Under the pieces are notes generated by a model. That model worked only from the letters and a program-made list of their open reading frames with translations, searched no databases and was not told the DNA's origin. Position numbers and translations under genes: made by a program. A stretch of DNA of 64,000 nucleotides from positions 57,535 to 121,534 of the forward strand of contig CAMXWF010000007.1 in the NCBI GenBank assembly GCA_947252645.1, written 5' to 3'. Source of the stretch: an uncultured Bacteroidia bacterium (lineage in GTDB: Bacteria; Bacteroidota; Bacteroidia; Bacteroidales; CAJPTX01). Shown in pieces: positions 44,063 to 53,471 of this stretch (position 1 is the stretch's first letter; every line of letters starts with the position of its first letter).

Positions 44063-44764
44063 ATGGCAATTAGAACGGCTGGCCATCTCGTAGCATGTAG
44101 CCTGGCGGTACTACTGATGGCTCTGCCCGCCTCCACCGAGGCCTTGGGCAATCAGGGCGCCCAACAGCGCGTAGCCCCAACATCCACAACGCCCCCCAAG
44201 CAGGGCCAAGCAAGCAGGAAGGGCGAGAAAACCGCCGGCAAGCAAACCACCATGGATAGCGCGGACTTCGATAAGCTGATGCGATCCATGGAGGCCCTGG
44301 GCGGACAAATCGAGACCATGGCCAAGAAGGTGGCCACCGTGTCTGCCCAACTGGCCGAGAAATACATGAGCATGACGGCCCAGCAGCTCTCCGACCTGGC
44401 CGACATCCTGAGCAGCTACCCGCGCGACATGTACCAAGGCGACGCCCCCGATGGTCTCCGCCCATTGCCCACGGAATCCCGCGTGCGCGAAGCGGACACG
44501 CTGGAATCTACCACCGTGCAGCGCGAGACCCACACAACTACCAGCTGGAATAATGGGTACTCCAACACCAAAACCACTATCCGAGAAATAGGGCCCGACA
44601 CGACCATCGTGCACCACCTGAGCCAGCATGAGACCTTCACGGTCAACGACAGCGCCGAGATCCGGAAAATCGTCATTATCCGCGACGGCGACACCATCCG
44701 CCAAGAGACCATCACCCCCCGCATGCGGGACAAGAAGGGCAAGCACCCCGCATGCCCACGCTAG
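44063..44764 (+). CDS. exported protein of unknown function
   Basis: 233 residues from the ATG at 44063, placed by the signal peptide (LVACSLAVLLMALPASTEALG) and the promoter just upstream; the frame is open further back but that part is unlikely to be translated. After a Thr/Gln/Lys-rich linker comes a helical, probably coiled-coil stretch (SMEALGGQIETMAKKVATVSAQLAEKY), then a Thr-rich region with beta character and a basic tail. I do not recognise a family. The 3' end overlaps cdd by 13 bases. Confidence 0.75.
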   Translation: MAIRTAGHLVACSLAVLLMALPASTEALGNQGAQQRVAPTSTTPPKQGQASRKGEKTAGKQTTMDSADFDKLMRSMEALGGQIETMAKKVATVSAQLAEKYMSMTAQQLSDLADILSSYPRDMYQGDAPDGLRPLPTESRVREADTLESTTVQRETHTTTSWNNGYSNTKTTIREIGPDTTIVHHLSQHETFTVNDSAEIRKIVIIRDGDTIRQETITPRMRDKKGKHPACPR

Positions 44765-45240
44765 TCCAGTGGGGCTTTAGCTACCAGGTGTTCAGCACCC
44801 CCGGGGGGGACACTCTACCCGACATCTGGCAGCCCCTAGTGACGGCCGCGCGCCGCGCCGCAGAACAGGCGGCCTATGCGCCCTATTCTCGCTTCCGCGT
44901 GGGGGCGGCCATAGAGCTGGCCAACGGGCAGATAGTCGTGGGGGCGAACGTGGAGAACGCGGCCTACCCGAGCGGTCTATGCGCCGAGCGGGTGGCCTGC
45001 TTTAGTGCCCGGGCGCAGTACCCCGGGGTGGACTGCGTGCGCATGGGCCTAGTGGCCCACGATGGCCACGCCTGGCTCAGCGTGCCCCCCACCCCCTGTG
45101 GGGCCTGCCGGCAGGTGCTGGTGGAGCAACGCAGCCTACAGGCAGTTCCCCTGGCCCTTCTCCTGGCGGGCAGCCAGGAGCAATGGCTCATAGACGACGC
45201 GCTGGCCCTGCTCCCGCTCCGCTTCAGCATGGACGGGTAA
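44752..45240 (+). CDS. cdd: cytidine deaminase
   Basis: 162 residues. Zinc site CAERVAC (Cys77, Glu79) and PCGACRQ (Cys116, Cys119), with YAPYSRFRVGAAIE for substrate binding: the homotetrameric T-CDA type. Deaminates cytidine and deoxycytidine in pyrimidine salvage. The N-terminal ~25 residues are extra. They are encoded across a C5G7 run (44798-44809), so the start could be later or the run could slip. Overlap with the upstream gene suggests translational coupling. Confidence 0.93.
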   Translation: MPTLVQWGFSYQVFSTPGGDTLPDIWQPLVTAARRAAEQAAYAPYSRFRVGAAIELANGQIVVGANVENAAYPSGLCAERVACFSARAQYPGVDCVRMGLVAHDGHAWLSVPPTPCGACRQVLVEQRSLQAVPLALLLAGSQEQWLIDDALALLPLRFSMDG

Positions 45241-45346
45241 GGCTACACCCTAGAAGCAATTGGTCCCTACTCATAGGTCTCTCGCAAGCCTCGAGACTCG
45301 CAAATGCATAGCGTCCCTGCGTAGGGGCGTCATGCTACCTCGTCTA

Positions 45347-45461
45347 CGCAGAATCTGTGCCCCAACCCTCTCCGTACCAACGCCGTACCAACGCCGCATA
45401 TTTTCGATTATTTAGCGAACCCCATGCGGACCAGATACGGAGCTGGCACAGAATTTGGGTA
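45347..45461 (+). repeat. structured intergenic element with nested inverted repeats
   Basis: Three imperfectly stacked stems: GAATCTGTGCC with GGCACAGAATT (outer), CTCCGTA with TACGGAG (middle), and CCGCAT with ATGCGG (inner). Inside the 5' arm is an 11-bp tandem duplication, CGTACCAACGC (45373-45394). The right end TGGCACAGAATTTGGGTA recurs at 49171 with few changes. It could be a MITE-like element or a structured RNA. The rest of the 45241-45574 gap holds nothing I can name. Confidence 0.5.
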
Positions 45462-45574
45462 AGAATACCCATCCCATGTTCCTATAGGATCTGCCGGTGC
45501 GCAGCGAGCGACCAGGAAGCGCGCAACGACCCGCAAGGCCCCCTGAGTGCCTGGTAACGCACCATTCCTCCGGG

Positions 45575-45814
45575 CTATTCGCCCACCCCTAAGGCCTTGG
45601 CCACCTCGCTGGCCGTGGGTACATGGCCCCTGAGCACCACCTGCCCGTTCACCACCAGGGCGGGCGTGCTGACCACGCGGTAGCGCATGATCTCCGCGAG
45701 GTCATTCACTGCGCGCAGCTGGCAATCGAGCTGGTACAGCCCCACCACTTGCCTAACAAGCTCATAGGTGCGCTTGCTCTCGGCGCAACTGGGGCCCAAC
45801 ACTAACACTTCCAT
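45575..45814 (-). CDS. thioredoxin-like small redox protein with CxxS site
   Basis: 79 residues matching the thioredoxin family of small redox-active disulfide proteins: MEVLVLGPSCAES, then NDLAEIMRYRVVSTPALVVNGQVVLRG with the cis-Pro before ALVV. In the family the site is CxxC; here the second Cys is Ser (CAES), giving a monothiol. Cys33 is the only other cysteine. It stands alone, convergent with cdd. Fold is confident, electron partner unknown. Confidence 0.85.
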   Translation of the reverse strand: MEVLVLGPSCAESKRTYELVRQVVGLYQLDCQLRAVNDLAEIMRYRVVSTPALVVNGQVVLRGHVPTASEVAKALGVGE

Positions 45815-45950
45815 GGTATCCGTTCTTTATTCGATTAGCTGGCTTATTCTCACGGGCCTTGGGACCCTGCCAAAGGTCCTCAAAGAGCACCTGAGAAGTC
45901 CCTCACGCCGTCTGGCAACCTGCTCGGGGCTGTGCACTCTCTTTGGCCCT

Positions 45951-46187
45951 TCAATGGAGTCTCCGGATAGCTCTGACAGCCCGAAGCAACTTGGGAAGCC
46001 GCGGGACCTTGGCCATGGCTTTGGGCAACTCTCGGCGAATAGCCCAGGAATAGCACTGGCTCCACTCGGCAAAAAGCAGCAGGGTAGCAAAGCTCACCGG
46101 ATGGACAAGTGCCTTGGACAGCGAGACTGGGTGATGCTGCTGCGCAAGGTATAGCTTTTCCTTATCCTCGGGGAGATGTTGCTGGAA
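45951..46187 (-). pseudogene. possible decayed gene fragment
   Basis: A 78-codon stop-free stretch without a usable start reads FQQHLPEDKEKLYLAQQHH, then FATLLLFAEWSQCYSWAIRREL and ends AVRAIRRLH. It has protein-like composition, in contrast to the other frames here, and is bounded by stop codons on both sides. I do not recognise the family. It may be a relic or chance. Confidence 0.25.
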
Positions 46188-46190
46188 TTA

Positions 46191-46429
46191 ATGTTCACAA
46201 ATGTACGAGCAATATTTCCCGCGAGGAGTCTGTACGGGGCGCAGGGGGAGTCTGGAGGGTAGACCGTTGCGGAGAGCCAAGTTTGGGTGGCAAACTCCTT
46301 CTGCGCGCAGGCTAAGGGGGAGCACCCGCTCAAAGACCTTGGGCTCGTCATGCCCTAGGGATGGGGCTTTGTCCCCTGAAGTCGGAGGCCTTGCCAAAAG
46401 GTAGGAGTCCGTCCATTGGGCCCGCGGGG
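46191..46429. other. intergenic stretch downstream of the GH3-like gene
   Basis: About 240 bases with no gene, repeat or terminator I can support; the short frames on either strand carry no known motif. Together with 45815-46190 it makes ~600 bases lacking a convincing gene. Confidence 0.4.
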
Positions 46430-47962
46430 CTAGGCTGTGGGCGGATGGTCCTTCTGGAGGTAGGCCGATAGGCTATCGACATACTGGCGGTCGTTGGAGA
46501 GTCTGGGCACTTTGTTTTGCCCGCCCACCTTACCTCGACTGGCCATCCACCCCACGAAGGCACCCTGGGGTACTGCGTGGACAAGGGGCATCCGGAGGGT
46601 AATGTCGTTGTGGCGCTTGGCCTCGTAGTCGGAGTTGATCTCGGTGAGTGCTTGGTCGAGGCAGCGGGTGAACTCGGAGAGGTCTTCGGGGGCGTTGGCG
46701 AACTCAATGAACCACTCATGGCAGCCCTTCTGCTTGAGATCCATGTAGCGCGGTGCGGCGGTGTACTCCTGGACGATGGCCCCGGTGCGCTGGCAGGCCT
46801 GGGCTAGCGCCCGATCGGCGTTGTCGATAATGACCTCCTCGCCGAAGGCGTTGATGAAGTGCTTGGTGCGCCCCGTGATGAGGAATTTATAGGGTTTCAG
46901 CTCGGTGAAGGTGATGGTATCCCCGATAATGTAGCGCCAGAGACCGTTGGTAGAAGAGATAACGAGGGCATAGTTGACGCCTTTTTCCACGCCCTCCAGG
47001 GGGAGCACGGTGGGGTTTGCGGAGTGGAAGGAATCCATGGGGATGAACTCGTAGAAGACGCCGTAGTCGAGCATGAGGAGCATGTCGTGGCGGTTGGGTT
47101 CGTTCTGGAGCCCGAAGTAGCCCTCGCTGGCGTTGTAGCTCTCCATGTAGCGCATCTGGGCGGAGGGGATGAGCTGGTCAAACTGGGTGCGGTAGGGGGC
47201 GAAGTTCATGCCGCCGTGGAAGAAGACCTCGAGGTTTGGCCAAAGCTCTAGGAGGTTGCTTTTGCCGCTCACCTGGAGCATGTGCTGGAGCATGAGCAGG
47301 TTCCAGGAGGGCACGCCGGTGATACTGGTGACGTTTTGGTGGAGGGCTTCCTTGGCGATGCCCTCGAGCTTTTGATCCCAGTCAGCGAGCAGGGCCACAG
47401 CCCGGGAGGGGGTGCGGACGAAGTCGACCCAGGTGGGTACGTTGCGCAGGAGGATGGCCGAGAGGTCGCCTTCGCGCACCCAGCCTTCGGGGCCAGAGGG
47501 CTTGTAGCTCCCACCCAATGTAAGGCCGCGCCCGCTGAAAACGCGAGCTCTGGGGTAGTTGTGGAAGTAGAGGGCTAGGAGGTCGTAGCCGCCCCGATAG
47601 TGACATACCTTCAGGCACTGCCTAGTTACTGGGATAAATTTGCTCTTGGTGCTGGTGGTGCCGGAGCTTTTGGCATACCAGCGATGAGCGCCGGGCCAGA
47701 GGACGTTGGCCTCTTTCTGGCGCATGCGCTCGATGTAGGGGAGCAGGTCATCGTAGGTGGCGATAGGTACGCGCCGAGCAAATTCGGGGTAGTCGGTAGT
47801 GGGGGCGATATGGTACTGCTGGCCGTATTTCGTTTTGGCCAGGTTTGCCATGAGGAGCTGGAACATGCGGTGCTGTATGTCGAGGGGATGTAAGCACATC
47901 TGGTCGACTCGGGAAAGGTGCCCCCGCATGAGGTACGCAAAGGCTCTGTTGATAATTGACAT
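46430..47962 (-). CDS. GH3 auxin-responsive promoter family protein (acyl-adenylating ligase)
   Basis: 510 residues. Recognisable GH3-type acid-amido synthetase: AKSSGTTSTKSKFIPVT (nucleotide-binding loop), GVPSWNLLMLQHML, YNASEGYFGLQNE, VISSTNGLWRYIIGDTITFTELKPYKFLITGRTKHFINAFGEEV. Plant homologues join amino acids to acyl hormones; the bacterial substrate is unknown. Common in Bacteroidota. Divergent from the DUF1573 gene. Confidence 0.9.
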   Translation of the reverse strand: MSIINRAFAYLMRGHLSRVDQMCLHPLDIQHRMFQLLMANLAKTKYGQQYHIAPTTDYPEFARRVPIATYDDLLPYIERMRQKEANVLWPGAHRWYAKSSGTTSTKSKFIPVTRQCLKVCHYRGGYDLLALYFHNYPRARVFSGRGLTLGGSYKPSGPEGWVREGDLSAILLRNVPTWVDFVRTPSRAVALLADWDQKLEGIAKEALHQNVTSITGVPSWNLLMLQHMLQVSGKSNLLELWPNLEVFFHGGMNFAPYRTQFDQLIPSAQMRYMESYNASEGYFGLQNEPNRHDMLLMLDYGVFYEFIPMDSFHSANPTVLPLEGVEKGVNYALVISSTNGLWRYIIGDTITFTELKPYKFLITGRTKHFINAFGEEVIIDNADRALAQACQRTGAIVQEYTAAPRYMDLKQKGCHEWFIEFANAPEDLSEFTRCLDQALTEINSDYEAKRHNDITLRMPLVHAVPQGAFVGWMASRGKVGGQNKVPRLSNDRQYVDSLSAYLQKDHPPTA

Positions 47963-48111
47963 CGCTACGGTGTTATAGGCCCCAAGTTAAGCTGAAATGC
48001 TGCTCCTGCAGTCGAGTGCTTTCCGTGCCGCAGCCGAGCAGGAGCCACAGGCCTCGATGGCACGGGGTTTGTAAATCAAAGGTACAGTACTTTGCGTAAA
48101 ACACCTAAGCG

Positions 48112-48573
48112 ATGCGCTATACCTGTGCGATACTCATGCTGCTTCTAGCAGGTCTACTGCCCACTCTGCCTACTGCCTTCGCGGCTAGCCCCGCCCAAGC
48201 GTTGGCCACCTCGATCAAGGAGGATGGGGCAGCTATCCGTCTGGAGCGCGACACGGTGGATCTGGGGGAGGTGGCCGTGCTGGACGTGGACGACAACACG
48301 GGACGCCTGGCCCTGACGGTGTACAACGATGGGAACAAACCGCTGATTCTCCACAAGGTGGAGGGCTGCTGTGGCACCAACATTCCGGACTACACTAAGC
48401 ACCCCATCCTGCCAGGCAAAGCGGGGAGCGTTAGCGTGTACTTCCGGGTGGAGCCCAAACCCCAGAGCATTAGCCGAACGGTGACCATCCATTCCAACGC
48501 CAGCAACGCCCCCGTGGCGGTGATCAAGATCGTAGGCACGGTCATCCTCCCCAAGGAGCGGGGAAGACTCTAG
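48112..48573 (+). CDS. DUF1573 exported protein
   Basis: 153 residues with a signal peptide (LMLLLAGLLPTLPTAFAA). The body, DTVDLGEVAV, then NDGNKPLILHKVEGCCGTNIPDY and PGKAGSVSVYF, is the Ig-like DUF1573 fold with its CCG motif, widespread in Bacteroidota as periplasmic or outer-membrane proteins. Some relatives are fused to larger surface proteins. Function unknown. Faces the DUF4332 gene tail to tail. Confidence 0.88.
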   Translation: MRYTCAILMLLLAGLLPTLPTAFAASPAQALATSIKEDGAAIRLERDTVDLGEVAVLDVDDNTGRLALTVYNDGNKPLILHKVEGCCGTNIPDYTKHPILPGKAGSVSVYFRVEPKPQSISRTVTIHSNASNAPVAVIKIVGTVILPKERGRL

Positions 48574-48657
48574 CCCTAGACCCTCGGCAAGGGCGCATAG
48601 GGGCACTGCCCTCCTCAGCCTCTCCCCGCAGAGAGGGGCGAGGGGCGTAGTGCAGCT

Positions 48658-49068
48658 CTAATATTCTAGGAGCCTGGGCAGGGTTTTAGCCTCGAGCACC
48701 CATTTTTTCACGCTGGTGGCAGGGGGCGTACGGCGGACAAGGCGCTTCTCCGCGTTGACCTCCTCCATCTTGGCGACGAGGTTTTCCGGGTTGCGGTTGC
48801 TGAGCTCGACCACGGTATCCACGCCCGAGGCCTCGAGGAGCTCAGCATACTGGGCACCCACCCCGGTGATACGGAACAGGTCGACCATGTTGGCGAAGCG
48901 GAGGATGAGCTTGTCGCTGATGCCGGTTTTTTTGGCTAGATCGGCCCGCATGGCGGGGGTTTTGCAAGCAGCCAGGAGTTGGTCTGTGTTCATTATGCCG
49001 GCCTCGTTGAGCTTGACGGCCATCTGGGGGCCAATGCCCTCCACGTTGATCACTTGATAATTAGCCAT
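48658..49068 (-). CDS. DUF4332 helix-hairpin-helix protein
   Basis: 136 residues with two helix-hairpin-helix units: VEGIGPQMAVKLNEAGIMNTDQLL and ITGVGAQYAELLEASGVDTVVELS, followed by a basic stretch (EKRLVRRTPPATSVKKW). This is the DUF4332 pattern, which suggests DNA or nucleic-acid contact. No catalytic domain. A -7 element TACCTTTG lies on the minus strand at 49108-49115. Confidence 0.88.
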   Translation of the reverse strand: MANYQVINVEGIGPQMAVKLNEAGIMNTDQLLAACKTPAMRADLAKKTGISDKLILRFANMVDLFRITGVGAQYAELLEASGVDTVVELSNRNPENLVAKMEEVNAEKRLVRRTPPATSVKKWVLEAKTLPRLLEY

Positions 49069-49107
49069 GATTAGGTAGATTTAGTTTGTTCAATCCATCC
49101 GCCATAA

Positions 49108-49115
49108 CAAAGGTA
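49108..49115 (-). promoter_or_regulatory. -7 element upstream of the DUF4332 gene
   Basis: TACCTTTG on the minus strand, exact TAnnTTTG match, 40 bases before the start codon. Confidence 0.45.
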
Positions 49116-49169
49116 AGTAGAAAAATCCAGTCGCTTGGCCTTGCCGCGACCGCCAGTTGGGTACAACGG

Positions 49170-49204
49170 TTGGCACAGGATTTGGGCTATAAGCTTTATA
49201 TTTG
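49170..49204 (+). promoter_or_regulatory. promoter region with a repeated TGGCACAG-ATTTGGG motif
   Basis: TTGGCACAGGATTTGGGCTA (49170-49189) is nearly identical to the right end of the structured element at 45443-45461. Its GG-N10-GG spacing resembles a sigma-54 site but with TTGG in place of TTGC. An exact -7 element TATATTTG (49197-49204) follows, only 14 bases before the ATG, so the leader would be very short. Confidence 0.45.
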
Positions 49205-49217
49205 CTGCGGTAAGACG

Positions 49218-49916
49218 ATGAGGCGAGAAGTGGTATGCATGCTGCTGATGCTCATGGCGGCATCGGTGGGCTTTGGGGGGCGCACAGCGCACGCGCAGAG
49301 GATCAGCAATAAGCAGTATGCGCTGATTCAGTACACCTTTACGCTGCACCCCGATATACGGAACAAGATCCGGCCCTTCGAGGGACTATTTCCCACGCCG
49401 CCCTCGCAGTACGCGAGCCTGGATCCGGTGTATTTTCGGCTCAAGGGGCTCTGCTTCGAGAGTCTGAGGCAGCGGCTAGAGCGCGAGTGCAACATGTACA
49501 TACTTCCCCTCTTCACGTATGGGCGCCGCTTCACGTATGACAACGAGGGCTACCCCTCGATGCCCATTGAGCGTGCGCAGCGGAGGGGGTCGGCCAAGTA
49601 CTACATGTCGATAGATATCGCTATACAGACCAGCCCCGAGAGCTCGATGTCGGTGTCGGGGGAGAAGTACCAGGATTCCATTCTCTCGCCGCGGGAGTAC
49701 CTACGCCCGAAGGTGGTGGTGGGGGTGACGATCTACCCGCGGCTCGGCATAATTCCCCGGGCGCAATACAGGACGGCGGTGCAGTGGATGACCCCGATCC
49801 GCATGGAGCCCACGATGCTCGATGGGATAGTGAACAGCAAGCCCCGGTATGACCGGACCTCGCTGCTAGAGGCGATCAACCTGGGGATAAGCGCAGTGAT
49901 AGAGGAGATCAAATAG
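49218..49916 (+). CDS. exported protein of unknown function
   Basis: 232 residues from the ATG at 49218, placed by the signal peptide (VVCMLLMLMAASVGFGGRTAHAQ) and the promoter directly upstream. The mature part (ISNKQYALIQYTFTLHPD, FRLKGLCFESLRQRLERECNMYILPLFTYG, YLRPKVVVGVTIYPRLGI) is rich in Tyr and Arg. It has no lipobox, transmembrane helix or T9SS tail. I do not recognise a family. asnS starts 13 bases downstream, so they may be cotranscribed. Confidence 0.75.
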   Translation: MRREVVCMLLMLMAASVGFGGRTAHAQRISNKQYALIQYTFTLHPDIRNKIRPFEGLFPTPPSQYASLDPVYFRLKGLCFESLRQRLERECNMYILPLFTYGRRFTYDNEGYPSMPIERAQRRGSAKYYMSIDIAIQTSPESSMSVSGEKYQDSILSPREYLRPKVVVGVTIYPRLGIIPRAQYRTAVQWMTPIRMEPTMLDGIVNSKPRYDRTSLLEAINLGISAVIEEIK

Positions 49917-49929
49917 CACATTTAGTCCA

Positions 49930-51348
<1,419 letters not shown>

Positions 51349-51360
51349 ATCACAGCAGCT

Positions 51361-51864
51361 ATGGCACTACAGGCAGGCGATAAGGCCGTGGACTTTACGG
51401 GCGTGCAGGACGATGGCCGCACGGTTTCACTCGATAGCTTCAGGGGCCAGAAGCTCCTGCTCTACTTCTACCCCAAGGACAACACGCCAGGCTGCACCGC
51501 TGAGGCCTGCAGCCTTCGCGATGGCTACCAGGCCATACAGGCCCAGGGAGTCGCGGTGGTGGGCGTGAGCCCCGACAGTATTGCCTCGCACCAGGGGTTT
51601 AAAGCCAAGTACTCTTTGCCCTTCCCGCTCATAAGCGATGCGGATCACACGATTTCCATGGCCTACGGGGCATGGGGCGAGAAAAACCTCTACGGGAAGA
51701 AGACGATCGGCATGATACGCAAGAGCTTCCTCATCGATGAGCAGGGGGTAATCATGCATGTCTTTGGTCGGGTGAAGACCAAGGAGCATGCCGCGCAGGT
51801 GCTGGAAAAGCTAGGAGAGGGCAAAAGCCCTGAGGGGCGGAAGGAAGCAGGGAAAGGGGCGTAG
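51361..51864 (+). CDS. bcp: thioredoxin-dependent peroxiredoxin Bcp
   Basis: 167 residues. FYPKDNTPGCTAEACSLRDGY gives the peroxidatic Cys45 and resolving Cys50 of BCP-type enzymes; GVSPDSIASHQGFKAKYSLPFPLISDAD completes the family pattern. Reduces peroxides, including lipid peroxides, with thioredoxin. Starts 12 bases after asnS. The last ~15 residues are a Gly/Lys/Glu-rich tail. Confidence 0.95.
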   Translation: MALQAGDKAVDFTGVQDDGRTVSLDSFRGQKLLLYFYPKDNTPGCTAEACSLRDGYQAIQAQGVAVVGVSPDSIASHQGFKAKYSLPFPLISDADHTISMAYGAWGEKNLYGKKTIGMIRKSFLIDEQGVIMHVFGRVKTKEHAAQVLEKLGEGKSPEGRKEAGKGA

Positions 51865-52135
51865 GGACGGCCTGGCATTTGGTGCTGCGTGGGAGGGAGT
51901 GCTACAGCGCGATGAGCAATCCCTGCGCACGGCTGGCGTAAAGGTATCTGGGGTATTGCTGCTTGCCGCACCGTGTGGCCGCTGCGCCGATGGCAACATC
52001 GCAACTGTCGGGCTAGCCTAGTGCCTGGGCGCCTGAGCTGGAAGGCACGGGGCGACGGGGTAAACGCCCCGCCCGTGGTGGCATGGCATTCGATGCCGGG
52101 TGGCGAGGGTAGGCACGAAGTTCTCCATAAAGCCT
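51865..52135. other. intergenic stretch between bcp and the C1 peptidase
   Basis: About 270 bases with no supported gene. A GGGGCG/CGCCCC hairpin near 52053-52075 is visible, without a T-run. The promoter element for the next gene follows at 52136. Confidence 0.4.
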
Positions 52136-52143
52136 TAACTTTG
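52136..52143 (+). promoter_or_regulatory. -7 element of the C1 peptidase gene
   Basis: TAACTTTG, an exact TAnnTTTG match, about 65 bases before the ATG. No matching -33 element. Confidence 0.45.
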
Positions 52144-52207
52144 TAATGTTGCGTGCGCTGGCGCGCAGCCTCGTGCGCCGAGAGGTCAAAAAAAACACTA
52201 TAAGACT

Positions 52208-53410
52208 ATGGTTAGAATACTTCGTTCGCTACTTGCCCTGGCCCTGCTGGTATCCATGGCGGCCCCGGGAAGCTTTGCCCAGGACACGGCAAAGGAGGAG
52301 AGCTTTAAGTTTACCGACGACATACTCATACCCGTCACCTCGGTGAAGGATCAGAATCGTTCGGGGACCTGCTGGAGTTTTTCCGGCAACGGGCTACTGG
52401 AGGCGGAGCTGCTGCGCATGGGCAAGGGCGAGCACGACCTTTCAGAGATGTACATTGTGCGGACCAACTACCACGACAAGGCCGAGAGCTATGTCCGCTA
52501 CCACGGCACGGTGAATTTTGCGGGCGGGGGTTCGTTTGAGGATGTGCTCTATACGCTGGGGCACTACGGGCTAATGCCCGAGGAGGCCTATCGGGGGCTC
52601 AACTACGGGGAAGACAACCACGTGCACGATGAGCTAGACAGGGTGCTCAAGGGATATCTAGATGCCCTCATCAACGGGCGTGTCAATAAGCTCACTACGG
52701 CGTGGCTTCAGGGCTTCGATGGGATACTCGATGCCTACCTGGGGAAAGTGCCGGAAACGTTCACCGTGGCTGGCGTTAGCTATACGCCGCAGAGCTACGC
52801 CAAGTCGCTCGGGCTGGATGCGGCGAACTACGTCTCCATCACCTCTTTCTCGCACCACCCCTTCTACCAGAAGTTCATCCTAGAGATTCCCGACAACTGG
52901 CGCCGGGCTACCAACTGGAACGTGCCGCTCGATGAGCTGATAGCCATCATCGACAACGCCCTCAAGCAGGGCTACTCAGTGGCCTGGGGCAGCGATGTGA
53001 GCGAGCGGGGTTTCAAGTACAATAAGGGCGTGGCCTTGGTCCCCATCAAGCAGGGTCAGGAAGTGTCGGGCTCGGAGAAGCTCAAGTGGTCCACGCTCAC
53101 GGAGGCGGAGCGCAAACGGCTGCTCACCGAGGTCAATGGCCCCGTACCCGAACAGACCATCACGCAGGAGCTACGCCAGCAGGCCTTTGACAACTGGGAG
53201 ACCACCGACGACCACGGCATGCTCATCATGGGCATCGCCCACGACCAGGATGGCAACAAGTACTACAAGGTGAAGAATAGCTGGACGAGCGATGGCATCT
53301 ACAAGGGCTACTTCTACGCCTCGGAGGCCTTCGTGCGCTACAAGACGACGAATATCACCGTCCACAAGGACGCCCTCCCCAAGAATATCCGCAAGAAGCT
53401 GGGGCTGTAG
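52208..53410 (+). CDS. exported C1 family cysteine peptidase (aminopeptidase C/bleomycin hydrolase-like)
   Basis: 400 residues with signal peptide ending PGSFAQ. Active-site Cys55 in VKDQNRSGTCWSFSGNGLLEAE, His in TDDHGMLIMGIAHD (about 335) and Asn in YYKVKNSWTSDG (about 357): a complete papain-like triad in the C1B arrangement. The inserted helical domain (RGLNYGEDNHVHDELDRVLKGY) is as in bleomycin hydrolase relatives. The signal peptide points to the periplasm or beyond; there is no T9SS domain. A terminator follows. Confidence 0.94.
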   Translation: MVRILRSLLALALLVSMAAPGSFAQDTAKEESFKFTDDILIPVTSVKDQNRSGTCWSFSGNGLLEAELLRMGKGEHDLSEMYIVRTNYHDKAESYVRYHGTVNFAGGGSFEDVLYTLGHYGLMPEEAYRGLNYGEDNHVHDELDRVLKGYLDALINGRVNKLTTAWLQGFDGILDAYLGKVPETFTVAGVSYTPQSYAKSLGLDAANYVSITSFSHHPFYQKFILEIPDNWRRATNWNVPLDELIAIIDNALKQGYSVAWGSDVSERGFKYNKGVALVPIKQGQEVSGSEKLKWSTLTEAERKRLLTEVNGPVPEQTITQELRQQAFDNWETTDDHGMLIMGIAHDQDGNKYYKVKNSWTSDGIYKGYFYASEAFVRYKTTNITVHKDALPKNIRKKLGL

Positions 53411-53430
53411 TCGCCAGCCTAGATGAACCA

Positions 53431-53461
53431 ACGGGGGACACCGCACGGTGTCTCCCGTTTT
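53431..53461 (+). terminator. terminator after the C1 peptidase gene
   Basis: ACGGGGGACACC pairs with GGTGTCTCCCGT (one G-T pair) across a GCAC loop, followed by TTTT. It lies 20 bases after the stop codon. Confidence 0.85.
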
Positions 53462-53471
53462 ACCATAGCGC

